Below, in pieces: positions 44,475 to 55,200 of a stretch of 64,000 nucleotides of DNA (the stretch's first letter is position 1; every line of letters starts with the position of its first letter). A program made the position numbers and the translations under genes. The DNA is from Bradyrhizobium tropiciagri (GTDB taxonomy: Bacteria; Pseudomonadota; Alphaproteobacteria; Rhizobiales; Xanthobacteraceae), in assembly GCF_018130505.1 (NCBI RefSeq), contig NZ_JAFCKH010000004.1:434001-498000 (forward strand), read 5' to 3'. The notes under the pieces are model-generated. The model searched no databases, was not told where the DNA came from, and saw only the letters and a list, made by a program, of their open reading frames with translations.

Positions 44475-45509
44475 TCAAACGAGGGGCAGCTCGATGTTGC
44501 TGCGCTTCTCCAGCCATTCCGGCACCGGCAGGTTCTTCGAGCGCATGAAGGCCGGATTGAACAGCTTGGACTGATAGCGATTGCCGGAGTCCGCGAGGAT
44601 GGTGACGATGGTCTTGCCGGGGCCGAGCTGCTTGGCGAGCTGGATCGCACCCGCGATGTTGACGCCGGTCGAGCCGCCGAGGCACAGGCCTTCGTGCTCC
44701 AGGAGCTCATAGATGATGGTCACGGCGTCCTCGTCTGAGACGAGGAACGCGGTGTCGACGTTCGCGGTCTCGACGACCGAGGTCTTGCGTCCGAGGCCGA
44801 TGCCCTCGGTGATCGAATCGCCCGGGGTCGATTTGACCTCGCCGTTCTTGAACAGATTGTACATCGCAAAGCCGTGCGGATCGGCGCAGGCGGTGACGAT
44901 GTCCTTGTTCTTTTCCTTCAGATAGCGGCTGATGCCGGCGAGCGTGCCGCCGGTGCCGACCGAGCAGATGAAGCCGTCGACCTTGCCGCCGGTCTGTTGC
45001 CAGATCTCGGGTCCGGTCGATTCGTAATGCGCCTTGGGATTGTCGAGGTTGTTCCACTGGTCGGCGAACAGCACGCCGTTCGGCTCGGTCTTGCGCAGCT
45101 GATCGGCGAGGCGCCGGCCGAGATGCTGGTAGTTGTTCTGGTTGGAGAACGGCAGCGCCGGCGCCTCGACCAGCTCGGCGCCGCACAGCCGCAGCATGTC
45201 CTTCTTTTCCTGGCTCTGCGTCTCCGGAATCACGATCAGGGTGCGATAGCCGCGCGCGCTAGCCACCACCGCGAGCCCGATGCCGGTATTGCCGGCCGTC
45301 GATTCGACGACGAGCCCGCCCGGCTTCAGGTCGCCGCGCTTCTCGGCTTCCAGGATCATCCATTTGCCGGCGCGGTCCTTGACCGACTGGCCGGGGTTCA
45401 TGAACTCGGCCTTGCCGAGGATGGTGCAGCCGGTCAGCTCGGAGGCGCGCTTCAGCTTGATCAGCGGCGTGTTGCCTATCGCTTCGATGACGTCTTTGTT
45501 GAATGTCAT
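44475..45509 (-). CDS. cysK: Cysteine synthase (CysK/CysM family)
   Basis: A 344-residue PLP enzyme making cysteine from O-acetylserine and sulphide. Lys44 in GQSVKDRAGKW is the PLP lysine; ESTAGNTGIGLAV is the substrate-binding loop and GTGGTLAGISRYLKE the phosphate loop. Many CysK proteins are about 310 residues, so this version is a little longer. ATG 45509 chosen because upstream residues in frame are not protein-like. Confidence 0.88.
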   Translation of the reverse strand: MTFNKDVIEAIGNTPLIKLKRASELTGCTILGKAEFMNPGQSVKDRAGKWMILEAEKRGDLKPGGLVVESTAGNTGIGLAVVASARGYRTLIVIPETQSQEKKDMLRLCGAELVEAPALPFSNQNNYQHLGRRLADQLRKTEPNGVLFADQWNNLDNPKAHYESTGPEIWQQTGGKVDGFICSVGTGGTLAGISRYLKEKNKDIVTACADPHGFAMYNLFKNGEVKSTPGDSITEGIGLGRKTSVVETANVDTAFLVSDEDAVTIIYELLEHEGLCLGGSTGVNIAGAIQLAKQLGPGKTIVTILADSGNRYQSKLFNPAFMRSKNLPVPEWLEKRSNIELPLV

Positions 45510-46094
45510 GTCGGGGAATTTCTTTGTCTGTCCGAGTCTTACTTGCAGGGTCCTGTGCTGCGAACCTAGTGTGCTGATCGAAAAAGGAAAGGGCTTTTGC
45601 ACTGCGGCGAGGGCCGGGTTCGGCGCGATCGGGACGAGGCTGGGCGCATTTCCGATGTCGCGGAGAAACTGGTTTTGCGGCGATGAAGTTGTCTGGCACG
45701 ATCGCGCTGCCGATCGGCGTTTCGCGCCAGTTTGCGCGCAATCCGGTGAGCTGCGCTCCCGGGATCGATTCCCCGTGATCGTGCCGACTGCTGCGCTGCG
45801 GATTCGGCGCAACAGGGGCCGAGAAATCCCCATGAAATCTTTGTAAGAATCACGCGGCTGTTGCGGCCGTCGTTCACCCGCAAATGCCTTGAAAAATAGG
45901 CTGAGGCGAGGTTTCCGGCGGTCTGAGAACACCGTGGATGCAGTCCGGGCAGGACTGTCCGCCCCATTGTCCCAAGGGTAGTATGGGACAAACCGGTTCC
46001 ATTGGAAGTATTGCCCCGTGAACGTCTCTCAGACCACTGCCGAACGCGCCGCCCGTGCGCCACGGGCGAGGTCTGTGCTCGGCGGAGAACGGGT
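45510..46094. other. Divergent control region, cysK and RND efflux operon
   Basis: 585 gene-free bases. The right third contains a perfect 8-bp inverted repeat at 45967-45991 that may be an operator. No convincing promoter or small ORF elsewhere. Confidence 0.45.
45967..45991. promoter_or_regulatory. Possible operator upstream of the RND efflux operon
   Basis: TTGTCCCA and TGGGACAA are perfect inverted copies separated by nine bases, 104 bases before the GTG start of the efflux operon. Size and symmetry suit a TetR, MarR or LysR-type dimer. No regulator gene lies adjacent. Confidence 0.45.
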
Positions 46095-47585
46095 GTGACC
46101 CAATCTCCATTCGCGACGGTACTCCAAGGCCGGCCCGGCCTCGCTGTCCGCGTGCGGCGGCTGGCGGGACGGTCATTTGTCGCGCTTGGGCTGCTCGTGA
46201 CCTCTGCCGGCTGCATCCTGACCCAGGACATCCCCGATCCGGCACTCGACGTGCCGCAGGGCTACAAGGCCGCGCGGCTCGGCAAGCCCGGTGACGCGGC
46301 GCCGACGCTCGACTGGTGGCGCGCTTTCCGCTCGACCGAGCTGACGCAGCTGATGGAAGAGGCGCAGACCGTCAACCTCGATATCGCCGCCGCGGTGGCG
46401 CGGTTTCGCCAGGCCGACGCGCTGGCGCGGCAGGCCGGCGCGGCGCTGCTGCCGGCGCTGAACGGCGGCGGGCAGGAAACCTACTCGCGGACCTCCGGTT
46501 CGAGCGCCAGCGGCCTCACCAATGGCGGCCGCGAGGTGGTGAACTACAGCGCCTCGCTGAGCGCGAGCTATCAGCTCGACTTCTGGGGCCAGAACCGCGA
46601 CGCGCTGCAGGCTGCCGAGGAGACCGCGGTCGCCAGCCGGTTTGACCGCGAGGTGACGGCGCTGACCACGATGACGACGGTCGCCAATGCCTATTTCACC
46701 GTGCTCGCCACCCAGGACCGGCTGCGCACCGCCCAGCGCAACATCGCCAGCGCCGAGCGCATCCTCAACGCCATCAAGGACCGCTTCAAGGCCGGCACCG
46801 GCACCGACCTCGACGTCGCGCAGCAGGAGAGCGTGCTCGCCAACCAGCGCGCACTGGTGCCGCCGCTGCGCCAGACGCTGGACCAGAACATCAACGCCCT
46901 GGCGGTGCTGGTGTCGCGGCCGCCGGAGAGCGTGCGCATCGCCGGCGGCACGCTGAACGCCATCGCAATTCCGAAGGTGACGCCCGGCCTGCCGTCGGAG
47001 CTGCTGACCCAGCGCCCGGATATCCGCCGGCAGGAGGCGCAGCTCGCCTCGGCCACCGCCAACGTCGGCAGCGCGCGGGCGCAGTTCTTTCCGAGCATCC
47101 AGCTGACCGGGAACGGCGGCTACCAGAGCCAGGCGCTGGTCTCGCTGTTCCAGCCGCATGCGGCGTTCTTCAGCTTGGTCGGCAGCGCGACCCAGCCGAT
47201 CTTCGACGGCGGCAGGATCCTCGGCAATTTCGAGAATGCCAAGGCGCGGCAGGACGAGCTGCTGCAGACCTATCGCAAGACCGTGGTGCAGTCCTTCACC
47301 GACGTGGACAATGCGCTGGTCGCGATTCGCGAGACCACGCGCAAGCTGCAGCTGCAGCGCGACGTGCTGTCGGCCTCGCGCCGCGCGTTCCAGCTGGCCG
47401 AGCAGCAGCTGCGGGCCGGCACCGCCGACATCGTAACTGTGCTAAACACCCAGCTGACCCTGTTCCAGGCCGAAGATGCCTATTCGCAGGCCCAACTGGC
47501 CCGGCTGCTGGCGATCGTGAGCCTGTATCAGGCGTTGGGGGGCGGCTGGGAACCGAAGATGGAAAGACCGGTCGATGCTCTTTAA
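46095..47585 (+). CDS. RND efflux outer-membrane lipoprotein (OprM/NodT family)
   Basis: A 496-residue OMF. GTG start with GGAG 8 bases upstream gives a lipoprotein signal ending VTSAGC (lipidated Cys near residue 37). Two repeats of the TolC-type barrel/helix follow: LDWWRAFRSTELTQLMEEAQ, YQLDFWGQNRDALQAAEET, GLPSELLTQRPDIRRQEAQL. It overlaps the adaptor gene by 11 bases. Forms the outer-membrane duct of the pump below. Confidence 0.88.
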   Translation: MTQSPFATVLQGRPGLAVRVRRLAGRSFVALGLLVTSAGCILTQDIPDPALDVPQGYKAARLGKPGDAAPTLDWWRAFRSTELTQLMEEAQTVNLDIAAAVARFRQADALARQAGAALLPALNGGGQETYSRTSGSSASGLTNGGREVVNYSASLSASYQLDFWGQNRDALQAAEETAVASRFDREVTALTTMTTVANAYFTVLATQDRLRTAQRNIASAERILNAIKDRFKAGTGTDLDVAQQESVLANQRALVPPLRQTLDQNINALAVLVSRPPESVRIAGGTLNAIAIPKVTPGLPSELLTQRPDIRRQEAQLASATANVGSARAQFFPSIQLTGNGGYQSQALVSLFQPHAAFFSLVGSATQPIFDGGRILGNFENAKARQDELLQTYRKTVVQSFTDVDNALVAIRETTRKLQLQRDVLSASRRAFQLAEQQLRAGTADIVTVLNTQLTLFQAEDAYSQAQLARLLAIVSLYQALGGGWEPKMERPVDAL

Positions 47586-49014
47586 GCCCGACGCGAAAGA
47601 CGACGACAAAAGCAAGGCGCCGCCCAGGCGCAGCGTGCTCTCGCGCGTGCTTGGGCGCCTGGTGTCGCTGCTCGTCACGCTCGTGATCCTCGGCGGGCTC
47701 GGCTATCTCGGCTGGATGGCGTTCCAGCCCAAGCAGGGTGGCGGCGGTGGCCGCGGCGCGTTCGGCCGGCCCGACCTGCCGGTGCCGGTGCTGGCGGCGA
47801 TGCCGCGCGTGCAGGACGTGCCGGTTTATCTCGACGGCGTCGGCTCGGTGAAGGCGCTCAACACGGTGACCGTGCGCTCGCAGGTCGACGGCAAGCTGAT
47901 CAAGGTGAATTTCATCGAGGGCCAGGACGTCAAGAAGGACGACGTGCTCGGCGAGATCGATCCCGCGATCTATCAGGCCCAGTACGACCAGGCGGTGGCC
48001 AAGAAGGCGCAGGACGTTGCGCTGCTCGCCAACCAGAAGCTCGATCTCGCCCGCTATGAACAGCTTGCGGCGAGCAACGCCGGCTCCAAGCAGCAGGCTG
48101 ACACGCAGCGCGCGCTGGTCGCCCAGCAGGAGGCGCTGATCAAGGCCGACCAGGCCGCGATCGACAATGCCGGCGCGACCCTGGGCTACACCAAGATCAT
48201 CGCGCCGATGTCGGGCCGCGCCGGCCTGCGCCAGGTCGACCAGGGCAACATCATCCACGCGGCGGATGCGACCGGGCTCGTGATCCTGACCCAGCTTCAG
48301 CCGATCGCGGTGTGGTTCAGCCTGCCGCAGCAGCAGATCATGCGGGTCAATGCGGCCGCGGCGAAGGGCCAGCTTGCGGTCGACGTATTCGGCAATGACG
48401 GCGTCACCGTGATCGACACCGGCAAGCTGACCGGCATCGACAACCAGGTCGATCCCACCACCGGCACGCTGAAGCTGAAGGCCGAATTCCCCAACGCCAA
48501 CTACCAGCTCTGGCCGGGCCAGTTCGTCAATGTCCGCCTCAAGGTCGAGACCCTGTCGCAGGCCATCGTGGTGCCGACCTCGGCCGTGCAGCGCGGCCCG
48601 GCCGGCACGTTCAGCTATGTGATCGGCGAGGGCGACATCGTCACCGCCAAGCCCGTGACGGTGACGCAGCAGAACGAGCATGACGCCGTGATCGCGAGCG
48701 GGCTCACCACATCCGACCGTGTCGTGACGACCGGCTTTGCCAATCTCGCCGATGGCTCCAAGGTCGTGGTCGGCAAGGACGACGGCGCGCCGGCCGCCGA
48801 TCTCGCGCCGCGCAAGCGCAGCCGCAATCCCGACGGCAAGCGCGGTGGTCAGGGCGGCGACGGTCAGGGCCGCGACGGCAAGAAGGACTGGCAGGGCAAG
48901 AACGGCGAGCATCGCGGCCGCCACGAGCACAGCGAAGGCGATCAGAAGGGGCAGACCGGACCGGCGCCGGCGGCAGGGGGCGAACAGTCAGGCGGCGCGG
49001 CGAAGCAGCCATGA
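47575..49014 (+). CDS. mdtA: RND efflux periplasmic adaptor (MdtA-like)
   Basis: A 479-residue membrane fusion protein. One N-terminal span (about residues 25-48), lipoyl-type segment VTVRSQVDGKLIKVNFIEGQ, coiled-coil hairpin around residues 130-200, then beta-barrel with AEFPNANYQLWPGQFVNVRL. The last about 70 residues are an unusual Gly/Lys/Asp/Gln/His-rich tail not expected in MdtA. Connects MdtB/MdtC-like pumps to the outer-membrane protein. Confidence 0.9.
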   Translation: MLFKPDAKDDDKSKAPPRRSVLSRVLGRLVSLLVTLVILGGLGYLGWMAFQPKQGGGGGRGAFGRPDLPVPVLAAMPRVQDVPVYLDGVGSVKALNTVTVRSQVDGKLIKVNFIEGQDVKKDDVLGEIDPAIYQAQYDQAVAKKAQDVALLANQKLDLARYEQLAASNAGSKQQADTQRALVAQQEALIKADQAAIDNAGATLGYTKIIAPMSGRAGLRQVDQGNIIHAADATGLVILTQLQPIAVWFSLPQQQIMRVNAAAAKGQLAVDVFGNDGVTVIDTGKLTGIDNQVDPTTGTLKLKAEFPNANYQLWPGQFVNVRLKVETLSQAIVVPTSAVQRGPAGTFSYVIGEGDIVTAKPVTVTQQNEHDAVIASGLTTSDRVVTTGFANLADGSKVVVGKDDGAPAADLAPRKRSRNPDGKRGGQGGDGQGRDGKKDWQGKNGEHRGRHEHSEGDQKGQTGPAPAAGGEQSGGAAKQP

Positions 49015-49062
49015 CCCAACCACCGGCCCCGTAATGATCGATCTGACTGCGAGTACGCAGCC

Positions 49063-52000
49063 ATGAGCGTCTCCGAACCGTTCATCCGCCGGCCGATCGC
49101 GACCTCGCTGCTCGGCATCGCCCTGATGATCGGGGGCGCGCTCGGCTATTGGGCGCTGCCGGTCTCGGCGCTGCCGCAGGTCGATTTCCCAACTGTTCAA
49201 GTGACGACGCAATTGCCGGGCGCCAGCCCCGACGTCATTGCGTCGCTGATCACGGCGCCGCTGGAGCGGCAGCTCGGCCAGATCCCGTCGCTGTCGTCGA
49301 TGAACTCGACGAGCTCGTTCGGCGTCAGCCAGATCTCGCTGCAGTTCGACCTCAACCGCGACATCGACGGCGCCACCCAGGACGTCCAGGCCGCGATCAA
49401 CGCCGCCGCCGGCATCCTGCCGAAGACGCTGCCGTACCCGCCGGTCTACAACAAGGTGAACCCGGCCGACGCGCCGGTCATGACGCTGGCGCTGACCTCG
49501 GAGACGATCTCGCTGCGGGCGATGAGCGACCTCGCCGACACATTGCTGGGGCAGCGGCTGGCGCAGATTTCCGGCGTCGGGCGGGTCTCGATCCTCGGCG
49601 GCCTGAAGCCGGCGGTGCGGGTGCAGGCCGATCTCGCCCGGCTCGCCGCCTACGGCATCTCGATGGAGGATCTGCGCAACGCGATCGCGGGCGCCAACGT
49701 GTCGGGGCCGAAGGGCTCGCTCGACGGTGCCCAGCAATCCTATACCATCTCCGCCAACGACCAGATCGCCGCGGCCGACGCCTACAGACCGATTATCATC
49801 GCCTATCGCAACGGCTCGCCGGTCACGATCGGCGACGTCGCCCAGATCATCGACGGGCTGGAGAACGACCGTACCGGCGGCTGGTACAACGGCACGCCGG
49901 CGGTCATCATCGACATCCAGCGCCAGCCGGGCGCCAATGTCATCGACGTGGTCAAGCAGATCCGCAACGAAATCCCGCGGATGCAGCGCGCGGTTCCGGC
50001 CGGCGTCAACCTGACCATCGTCTCCGACCGCACCGTGACGATCCGCGCATCGGTGCACGACGTGCAGTTCACGCTGGTGCTCAGCGTCGTGCTGGTGACG
50101 CTGGTGGTGCTGCTGTTCCTGCGGTCGCTTCGCGCGACCCTGATCGCCGGCGTCGCGCTGCCGCTGTCACTGATCACCAGCTTCGGCGTGATGTATTTCG
50201 CCGGCTTCAGCCTCGACAACCTGTCCCTGATGGCGCTGACCATCGGAACCGGATTCGTGGTCGACGACGCCATCGTCATGATCGAGAACATCGTCCGCCA
50301 CATGGAAGAGGGCGAGACGGTGATGGAGGCCTCGCTGAAGGGCGCCAGCGAAATCGGCTTCACCGTGATCTCGCTGACGGTGTCGCTGATCGCGGTGTTC
50401 ATCCCGTTGCTGTTCATGTCCGGCTTGGTCGGGCGCATGTTCCGCGAATTCGCGCTGACGCTGACGATCGCGGTCGTGACCTCGGCGATCGTCTCGCTGA
50501 CGCTGACGCCGATGATGTGCTCGCGGCTGCTCAAGAACATCCACGAGGAAGTCGCGATCCCCGGCCTCGCCGCGATCAGCCGCTTCATCGACTGGATGGT
50601 GGCGGTCTACCACCGTACGCTGCTCTGGGTGTTGCAACGCCAGCGGGCGACGCTGTTCGTGACCTTCGCGACCATCGCGCTGACGCTGGTGATGTATGTG
50701 CTCGCGCCAAAGGGCTTTCTGCCCCTGCAGGATACTTCCTCGATCACGGCGGTAACCGAGGCCGGCCCCGACGTGTCGTTCGCCGAGATGCAGCGGCGGC
50801 AGACCGAGGTCTCCAACATCATCAAGGCCGATCCCGACGTGGTCGGCGTGGTGTCGGTGATCGGCTCGGGCTCGGTCAACCCGACGACCAATGTTGGGCG
50901 CCTCGTGATGACGCTGAAGGCGCTCGACGAGCGGCCCGATGGCGTTGCCAAGGTTGTCGAGCGCCTCAAGCAGAAGGTGGCTGGCGTTCCCGGCATGACC
51001 GTCTATTTCCAGCCGGTGCAGGACGTGCAGATCTCGACGCAGTCGAGCCGTTCGCAATACCAGTACACGCTGACCGGCACCGACGCCGCCGAGGTCGCGC
51101 AATGGGCGCAGAAGCTGGTCGCCGAGATGCGCCGCGATCCGATCTTCCGAGACGTCTCGTCGGAGGCGCAAGAGGGCGGCCTGCGCGCGGCGCTCAACAT
51201 CGACCGCCAGCGCGCCGGCCAGCTCGGCGTCAGCCTGCAGGTCATCAACGACACGCTGAACGATGCCTTCGCGCAGCGGCAGATCTCGACCATCTACGGC
51301 CAGGCCAACCAGTACCGCGTCGTGCTGGAAGCGCTGCCGATGTATCAGCGCGATCCCTCGATCCTGTCGAAGTTGTACGTCCCGGGTGTCGCGGCAACCG
51401 CCGGCAGCCCGGCCGGACAGGTGCCGCTGTCGGCGGTGGCGACGCTGACGCGGACCACCGCGCCGCTCGCGATCTCGCACCAGGCCCAGTTTCCGTCGGC
51501 TTCGCTCAGCTTCAATTTGGCGCCGGGCGAGGCGCTGGGCGACGCGGTCGAGGCGGTGAAGCGGATCGAAACCCGGATCGGCATGCCCGGCAGCATCGCC
51601 GGCATCTATTCCGGCGATGCCGCCGAATTCGCCCGCTCGCTCGCGGGGCAGCCTTGGCTGATCCTGGCCGCGATCGTCACGATCTACATCGTGCTCGGGG
51701 TGCTCTACGAGAGCTACATCCACCCGATCACCATTCTCTCCACGCTGCCCTCGGCCGGCGTCGGTGCGATCCTCGCACTGATGCTGTGCGGGCAGGACCT
51801 CTCGGTGATCGGTCTGATCGGCATCATCCTCTTGATGGGCATCGTCAAGAAGAACGCGATCATGATGATCGACTTCGCGCTGGAGGCCGAGCGCCACAAG
51901 GGCATGTCGTCCTATGATGCGATCGTGCAGGCCTGCCTGCTGCGCTTCCGTCCGATCATGATGACGACGCTGGCGGCGCTGTTCGGCGCGCTGCCGCTCG

Positions 52001-52209
52001 CGATCGAAAGCGGCACCGGCGCCGAGCTGCGCTTTCCGCTCGGCATCTCGATCATCGGCGGCCTGCTGCTCAGCCAGCTGCTGACGCTCTACACGACGCC
52101 GGTGATCTACCTCGCGCTCGACCGGCTCAACCGCCGGATCGAACAGGCGGTGCCGGAAGCCGGTCCGCGGGGCCCGCCGATTCCGGGGGCGACCGAGGGC
52201 ATGCAGTGA
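49063..52209 (+). CDS. mdtB: RND efflux inner-membrane pump (MdtB-like)
   Basis: A 1048-residue HAE1-type RND protein with twelve predicted spans and two large periplasmic loops. FIRRPIATSLLGIALMIGGA opens it, and GTGFVVDDAIVMIENIVRHM near 400 carries the proton-relay Asp pair. Its TGA shares one base with the next start. Order OMF-MFP-RND-RND and the pairing of two different RND proteins match the MdtABC arrangement (multidrug and bile-salt efflux in enterics). Confidence 0.9.
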   Translation: MSVSEPFIRRPIATSLLGIALMIGGALGYWALPVSALPQVDFPTVQVTTQLPGASPDVIASLITAPLERQLGQIPSLSSMNSTSSFGVSQISLQFDLNRDIDGATQDVQAAINAAAGILPKTLPYPPVYNKVNPADAPVMTLALTSETISLRAMSDLADTLLGQRLAQISGVGRVSILGGLKPAVRVQADLARLAAYGISMEDLRNAIAGANVSGPKGSLDGAQQSYTISANDQIAAADAYRPIIIAYRNGSPVTIGDVAQIIDGLENDRTGGWYNGTPAVIIDIQRQPGANVIDVVKQIRNEIPRMQRAVPAGVNLTIVSDRTVTIRASVHDVQFTLVLSVVLVTLVVLLFLRSLRATLIAGVALPLSLITSFGVMYFAGFSLDNLSLMALTIGTGFVVDDAIVMIENIVRHMEEGETVMEASLKGASEIGFTVISLTVSLIAVFIPLLFMSGLVGRMFREFALTLTIAVVTSAIVSLTLTPMMCSRLLKNIHEEVAIPGLAAISRFIDWMVAVYHRTLLWVLQRQRATLFVTFATIALTLVMYVLAPKGFLPLQDTSSITAVTEAGPDVSFAEMQRRQTEVSNIIKADPDVVGVVSVIGSGSVNPTTNVGRLVMTLKALDERPDGVAKVVERLKQKVAGVPGMTVYFQPVQDVQISTQSSRSQYQYTLTGTDAAEVAQWAQKLVAEMRRDPIFRDVSSEAQEGGLRAALNIDRQRAGQLGVSLQVINDTLNDAFAQRQISTIYGQANQYRVVLEALPMYQRDPSILSKLYVPGVAATAGSPAGQVPLSAVATLTRTTAPLAISHQAQFPSASLSFNLAPGEALGDAVEAVKRIETRIGMPGSIAGIYSGDAAEFARSLAGQPWLILAAIVTIYIVLGVLYESYIHPITILSTLPSAGVGAILALMLCGQDLSVIGLIGIILLMGIVKKNAIMMIDFALEAERHKGMSSYDAIVQACLLRFRPIMMTTLAALFGALPLAIESGTGAELRFPLGISIIGGLLLSQLLTLYTTPVIYLALDRLNRRIEQAVPEAGPRGPPIPGATEGMQ

Positions 52210-55200
52210 TGTCGATCTCGGAGCCGTTCATCCGCAGGCCGGTCGGCACCACGCTGCTTGCGATCGGACTGTTCCTGATCGGGGCGGTGGCCTACCAGTT
52301 CCTGCCGGTGTCGTCGGTTCCGAACGTCGATTTCCCGACCATCCGCGTCTCGGCGAGCCGGCCCGGCGCCGATCCGTCCGTGATGGCCGCGACCGTCGCC
52401 GCGCCGCTGGAGCGCAAGCTCGGCACCATCTCAGGCGTCGATCAGATCACCTCGACGAGCTCGCTCGGCACCACCAGCATCCAGGTGCAGTTCTCGATCG
52501 GCCGCGACATCGACCGCGCCGCGCGCGACGTGCAGGCCGCGATCAACGCCTCGCTGGCCGACCTGCCGAGCGACCTGCCGTCGCTGCCCAAGTTCCGCAA
52601 GGCCAATCCGGCCGCAGCGCCGGTGTTCGTGCTGGCGCTGACCTCGAAGACGATCTCGACCAGCGCGATGTACGACGTCGCCGACACCGTGCTGGCACAG
52701 CGCATCTCGCAGGTGCCGGGGGTGGGCGAGGTGACCGTCTCCGGCGCCGATCAGCCGGCGGTGCGGATCGCGCTCAACCCGGTGTCGCTGGCCAATGCCG
52801 GGATCGCGACCGACGACGTGCGGCTCGCCATCATCAACGCCAATCCGCTCGGGCCGGTCGGCATCTTCAACGGCGGCCGGCAGAGCGAGACGCTGTCGAT
52901 CAACAAGCAGATGCGCACCGCGGCCGAGTTCCGCGACATCATCATCAAGAGTTCGAACGGCAATTACGTCCGCCTCGCCGACGTCGCCGAGGTCGAGGAT
53001 TCCGTGCGCAATTCGCGCTCGATCGCCTGGTTCAACAAGCAGCCGGCGGTGCTGATGCAGATCACCAAGCAGGGCGATGCCAACGTCATCGACACCGTCG
53101 ATCGCGTCCGCGCCCTGATCCCGGAGCTGAAGAAATGGATCCCGGCCGGCGTCGAGATCTCGACCCTGGTCGACCGCACCGGCACCATCCGCGCCAGCGT
53201 CGAGGACATGCAGTTCACGCTGCTGGCGACCGTGGTGCTGGTCATGGTGGTGGTGTTCGTGTTCTTGCGCCGGATGGTGCCGACCATTGCGGCCGGCGTT
53301 TCGGTGCCGCTGGCGCTGGCCGGCACCTGCGCCGGGATGTGGCTGGCCGGCTTCTCGATCGACAATCTGTCGCTGATGGCGCTGGCGATCTCGGTCGGCT
53401 TCGTGGTCGACGACGCCATCGTGATGATCGAGAACATGTACCGCAATCTCGAGCAGGGCATGGCGCCGTATCCCGCTGCGGTCGAAGGCGCCAAGCAGAT
53501 CGGCTTCACCGTGCTGTCGATCTCGCTGTCGCTGATCGCGGCGTTCACGCCGTTGATCTTCATGGACGGCGTGGTCGGTCGGCTGCTGCGCGAATTCTCG
53601 CTGACACTGGTGTTTGCGATCGCAGTCTCGACCGTGGTGTCGCTGACGATCACGCCGATGATCTGCGCGCATTACATCAAGGAAGCGACCTCGGAGCATG
53701 CCACCTGGTATGACCGCGCCATCGAGGGCACGCTGTCGCGGATCGTCGCGTTCTACACCGCGACGCTGCGGATCGTGCTCGGCTATCCGTTCCTCACCCT
53801 GATCGTGTTCTTCGCCACCATCGCGCTGACGGTGACGCTCTACATCAAGACGCCGAAGGGCTATTTCCCGACCGACGACAGCGGCTTCGTCATCGGCTCG
53901 ACGCGCGCCTCGGCGGACATCTCGTTCCAGGCGATGCTCGGACTGCAGCAGCGGCTGGCCGACATCGTGATGGCCGATCCCGCGGTCGCCGGCATCGGCT
54001 CGTCGGTCGGCTCCGGCGGCGGGCCGGGCGGGGCGACCTCGAACCGCGGCACCATGTTCATCAGCCTGAAGCCGCCGGAGGAGCGCGGCGGGCTGTCGAC
54101 CGCGCAGGTGATCGACCGGCTGCGCCGCAACCTGTTCATGGTGCCGGGCATCCGCCTGTTCATGTTCGCGGCGCAGGACATCCGCACCGGCGGCCGGCAG
54201 AGCGATTCCGACTACCAGTACACGCTGGCCTCGACCGATCTCGAGCTGTTGCAGAAATGGGCGCCGATCGTCGCCAAGCGGATGGAGACCGTCGAGGGCA
54301 TCACCGACGTCTCCTCGGACCGCGATCCGGGCGGCCTGCAGCTCAACCTCGTGATCGATCGCAAGACCGCCTCCAGCCTCGGCGTCCGCGTCCAGGACAT
54401 CGACAACGCGCTCAACAACGCGTTCGCGCAGCGGCAGATCTCGATCGTCTACACCCAGCGCAACCAGTACATGGTGGTGCTGGAGATCGATCCGAAATTC
54501 CAGAGCGATCCGTCGAACCTCGAGCGCATCTACGTTGCCGGCGCCGGCGACGCCCAGGTGCCACTGTCGGCCGTGGTGCACTACCAGCGCGGCCTGTCGC
54601 CGCTCGCGGTCTACCACTCCGGCGGCTTCCCCTCGACCACGGTGTCGTTCAATTTGTTGCCCGACGTGCCGCTGGAGGTCGCGACCACGAACATCCAGCA
54701 GGCGGTCAACGAGCTGCATATGCCGGAGGGCATTCGCGGTAGCTTCGACGGCAATGCCGGCGATTTCAACAAGACCAGCGGGCGGCAGCCGCTGTTGATC
54801 CTCGGCGCGCTGGTCGCGATGTATATCGTGCTCGGCGTGCTCTATGAGAGCCTGGCGCATCCGATCACGATCATCTCGACCCTGCCGTCGGCCGGCCTCG
54901 GCGCGCTGCTGGCGCTGCAGGTCACCAACACGCCGCTGACGGTGATTGCCTTCGTCGGCATCATCCTGTTGATAGGCATCGTCAAGAAGAACGGCATCAT
55001 GATGGTCGACTTCGCGCTCGAGGCCGAGCGCCATCAGGGCCTGTCGTCGCGCGATGCGATCTTCGAGGCCTGCCGGGCGCGTTTCCGTCCGATCCTGATG
55101 ACGACGATGGCGGCGCTGTTCGCCGGCATTCCGCTGGTGATCGCCACCGGCCCCGGCACGGAGCTGCGTCGGCCGCTCGGCATCACCATCATCGGCGGCC

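Noticed and set aside
49149-51917. Plus-strand open frame of 922 codons inside mdtB
   Set aside because: A frame-shifted shadow of mdtB with Arg/Ala/Gly-rich, domainless sequence.
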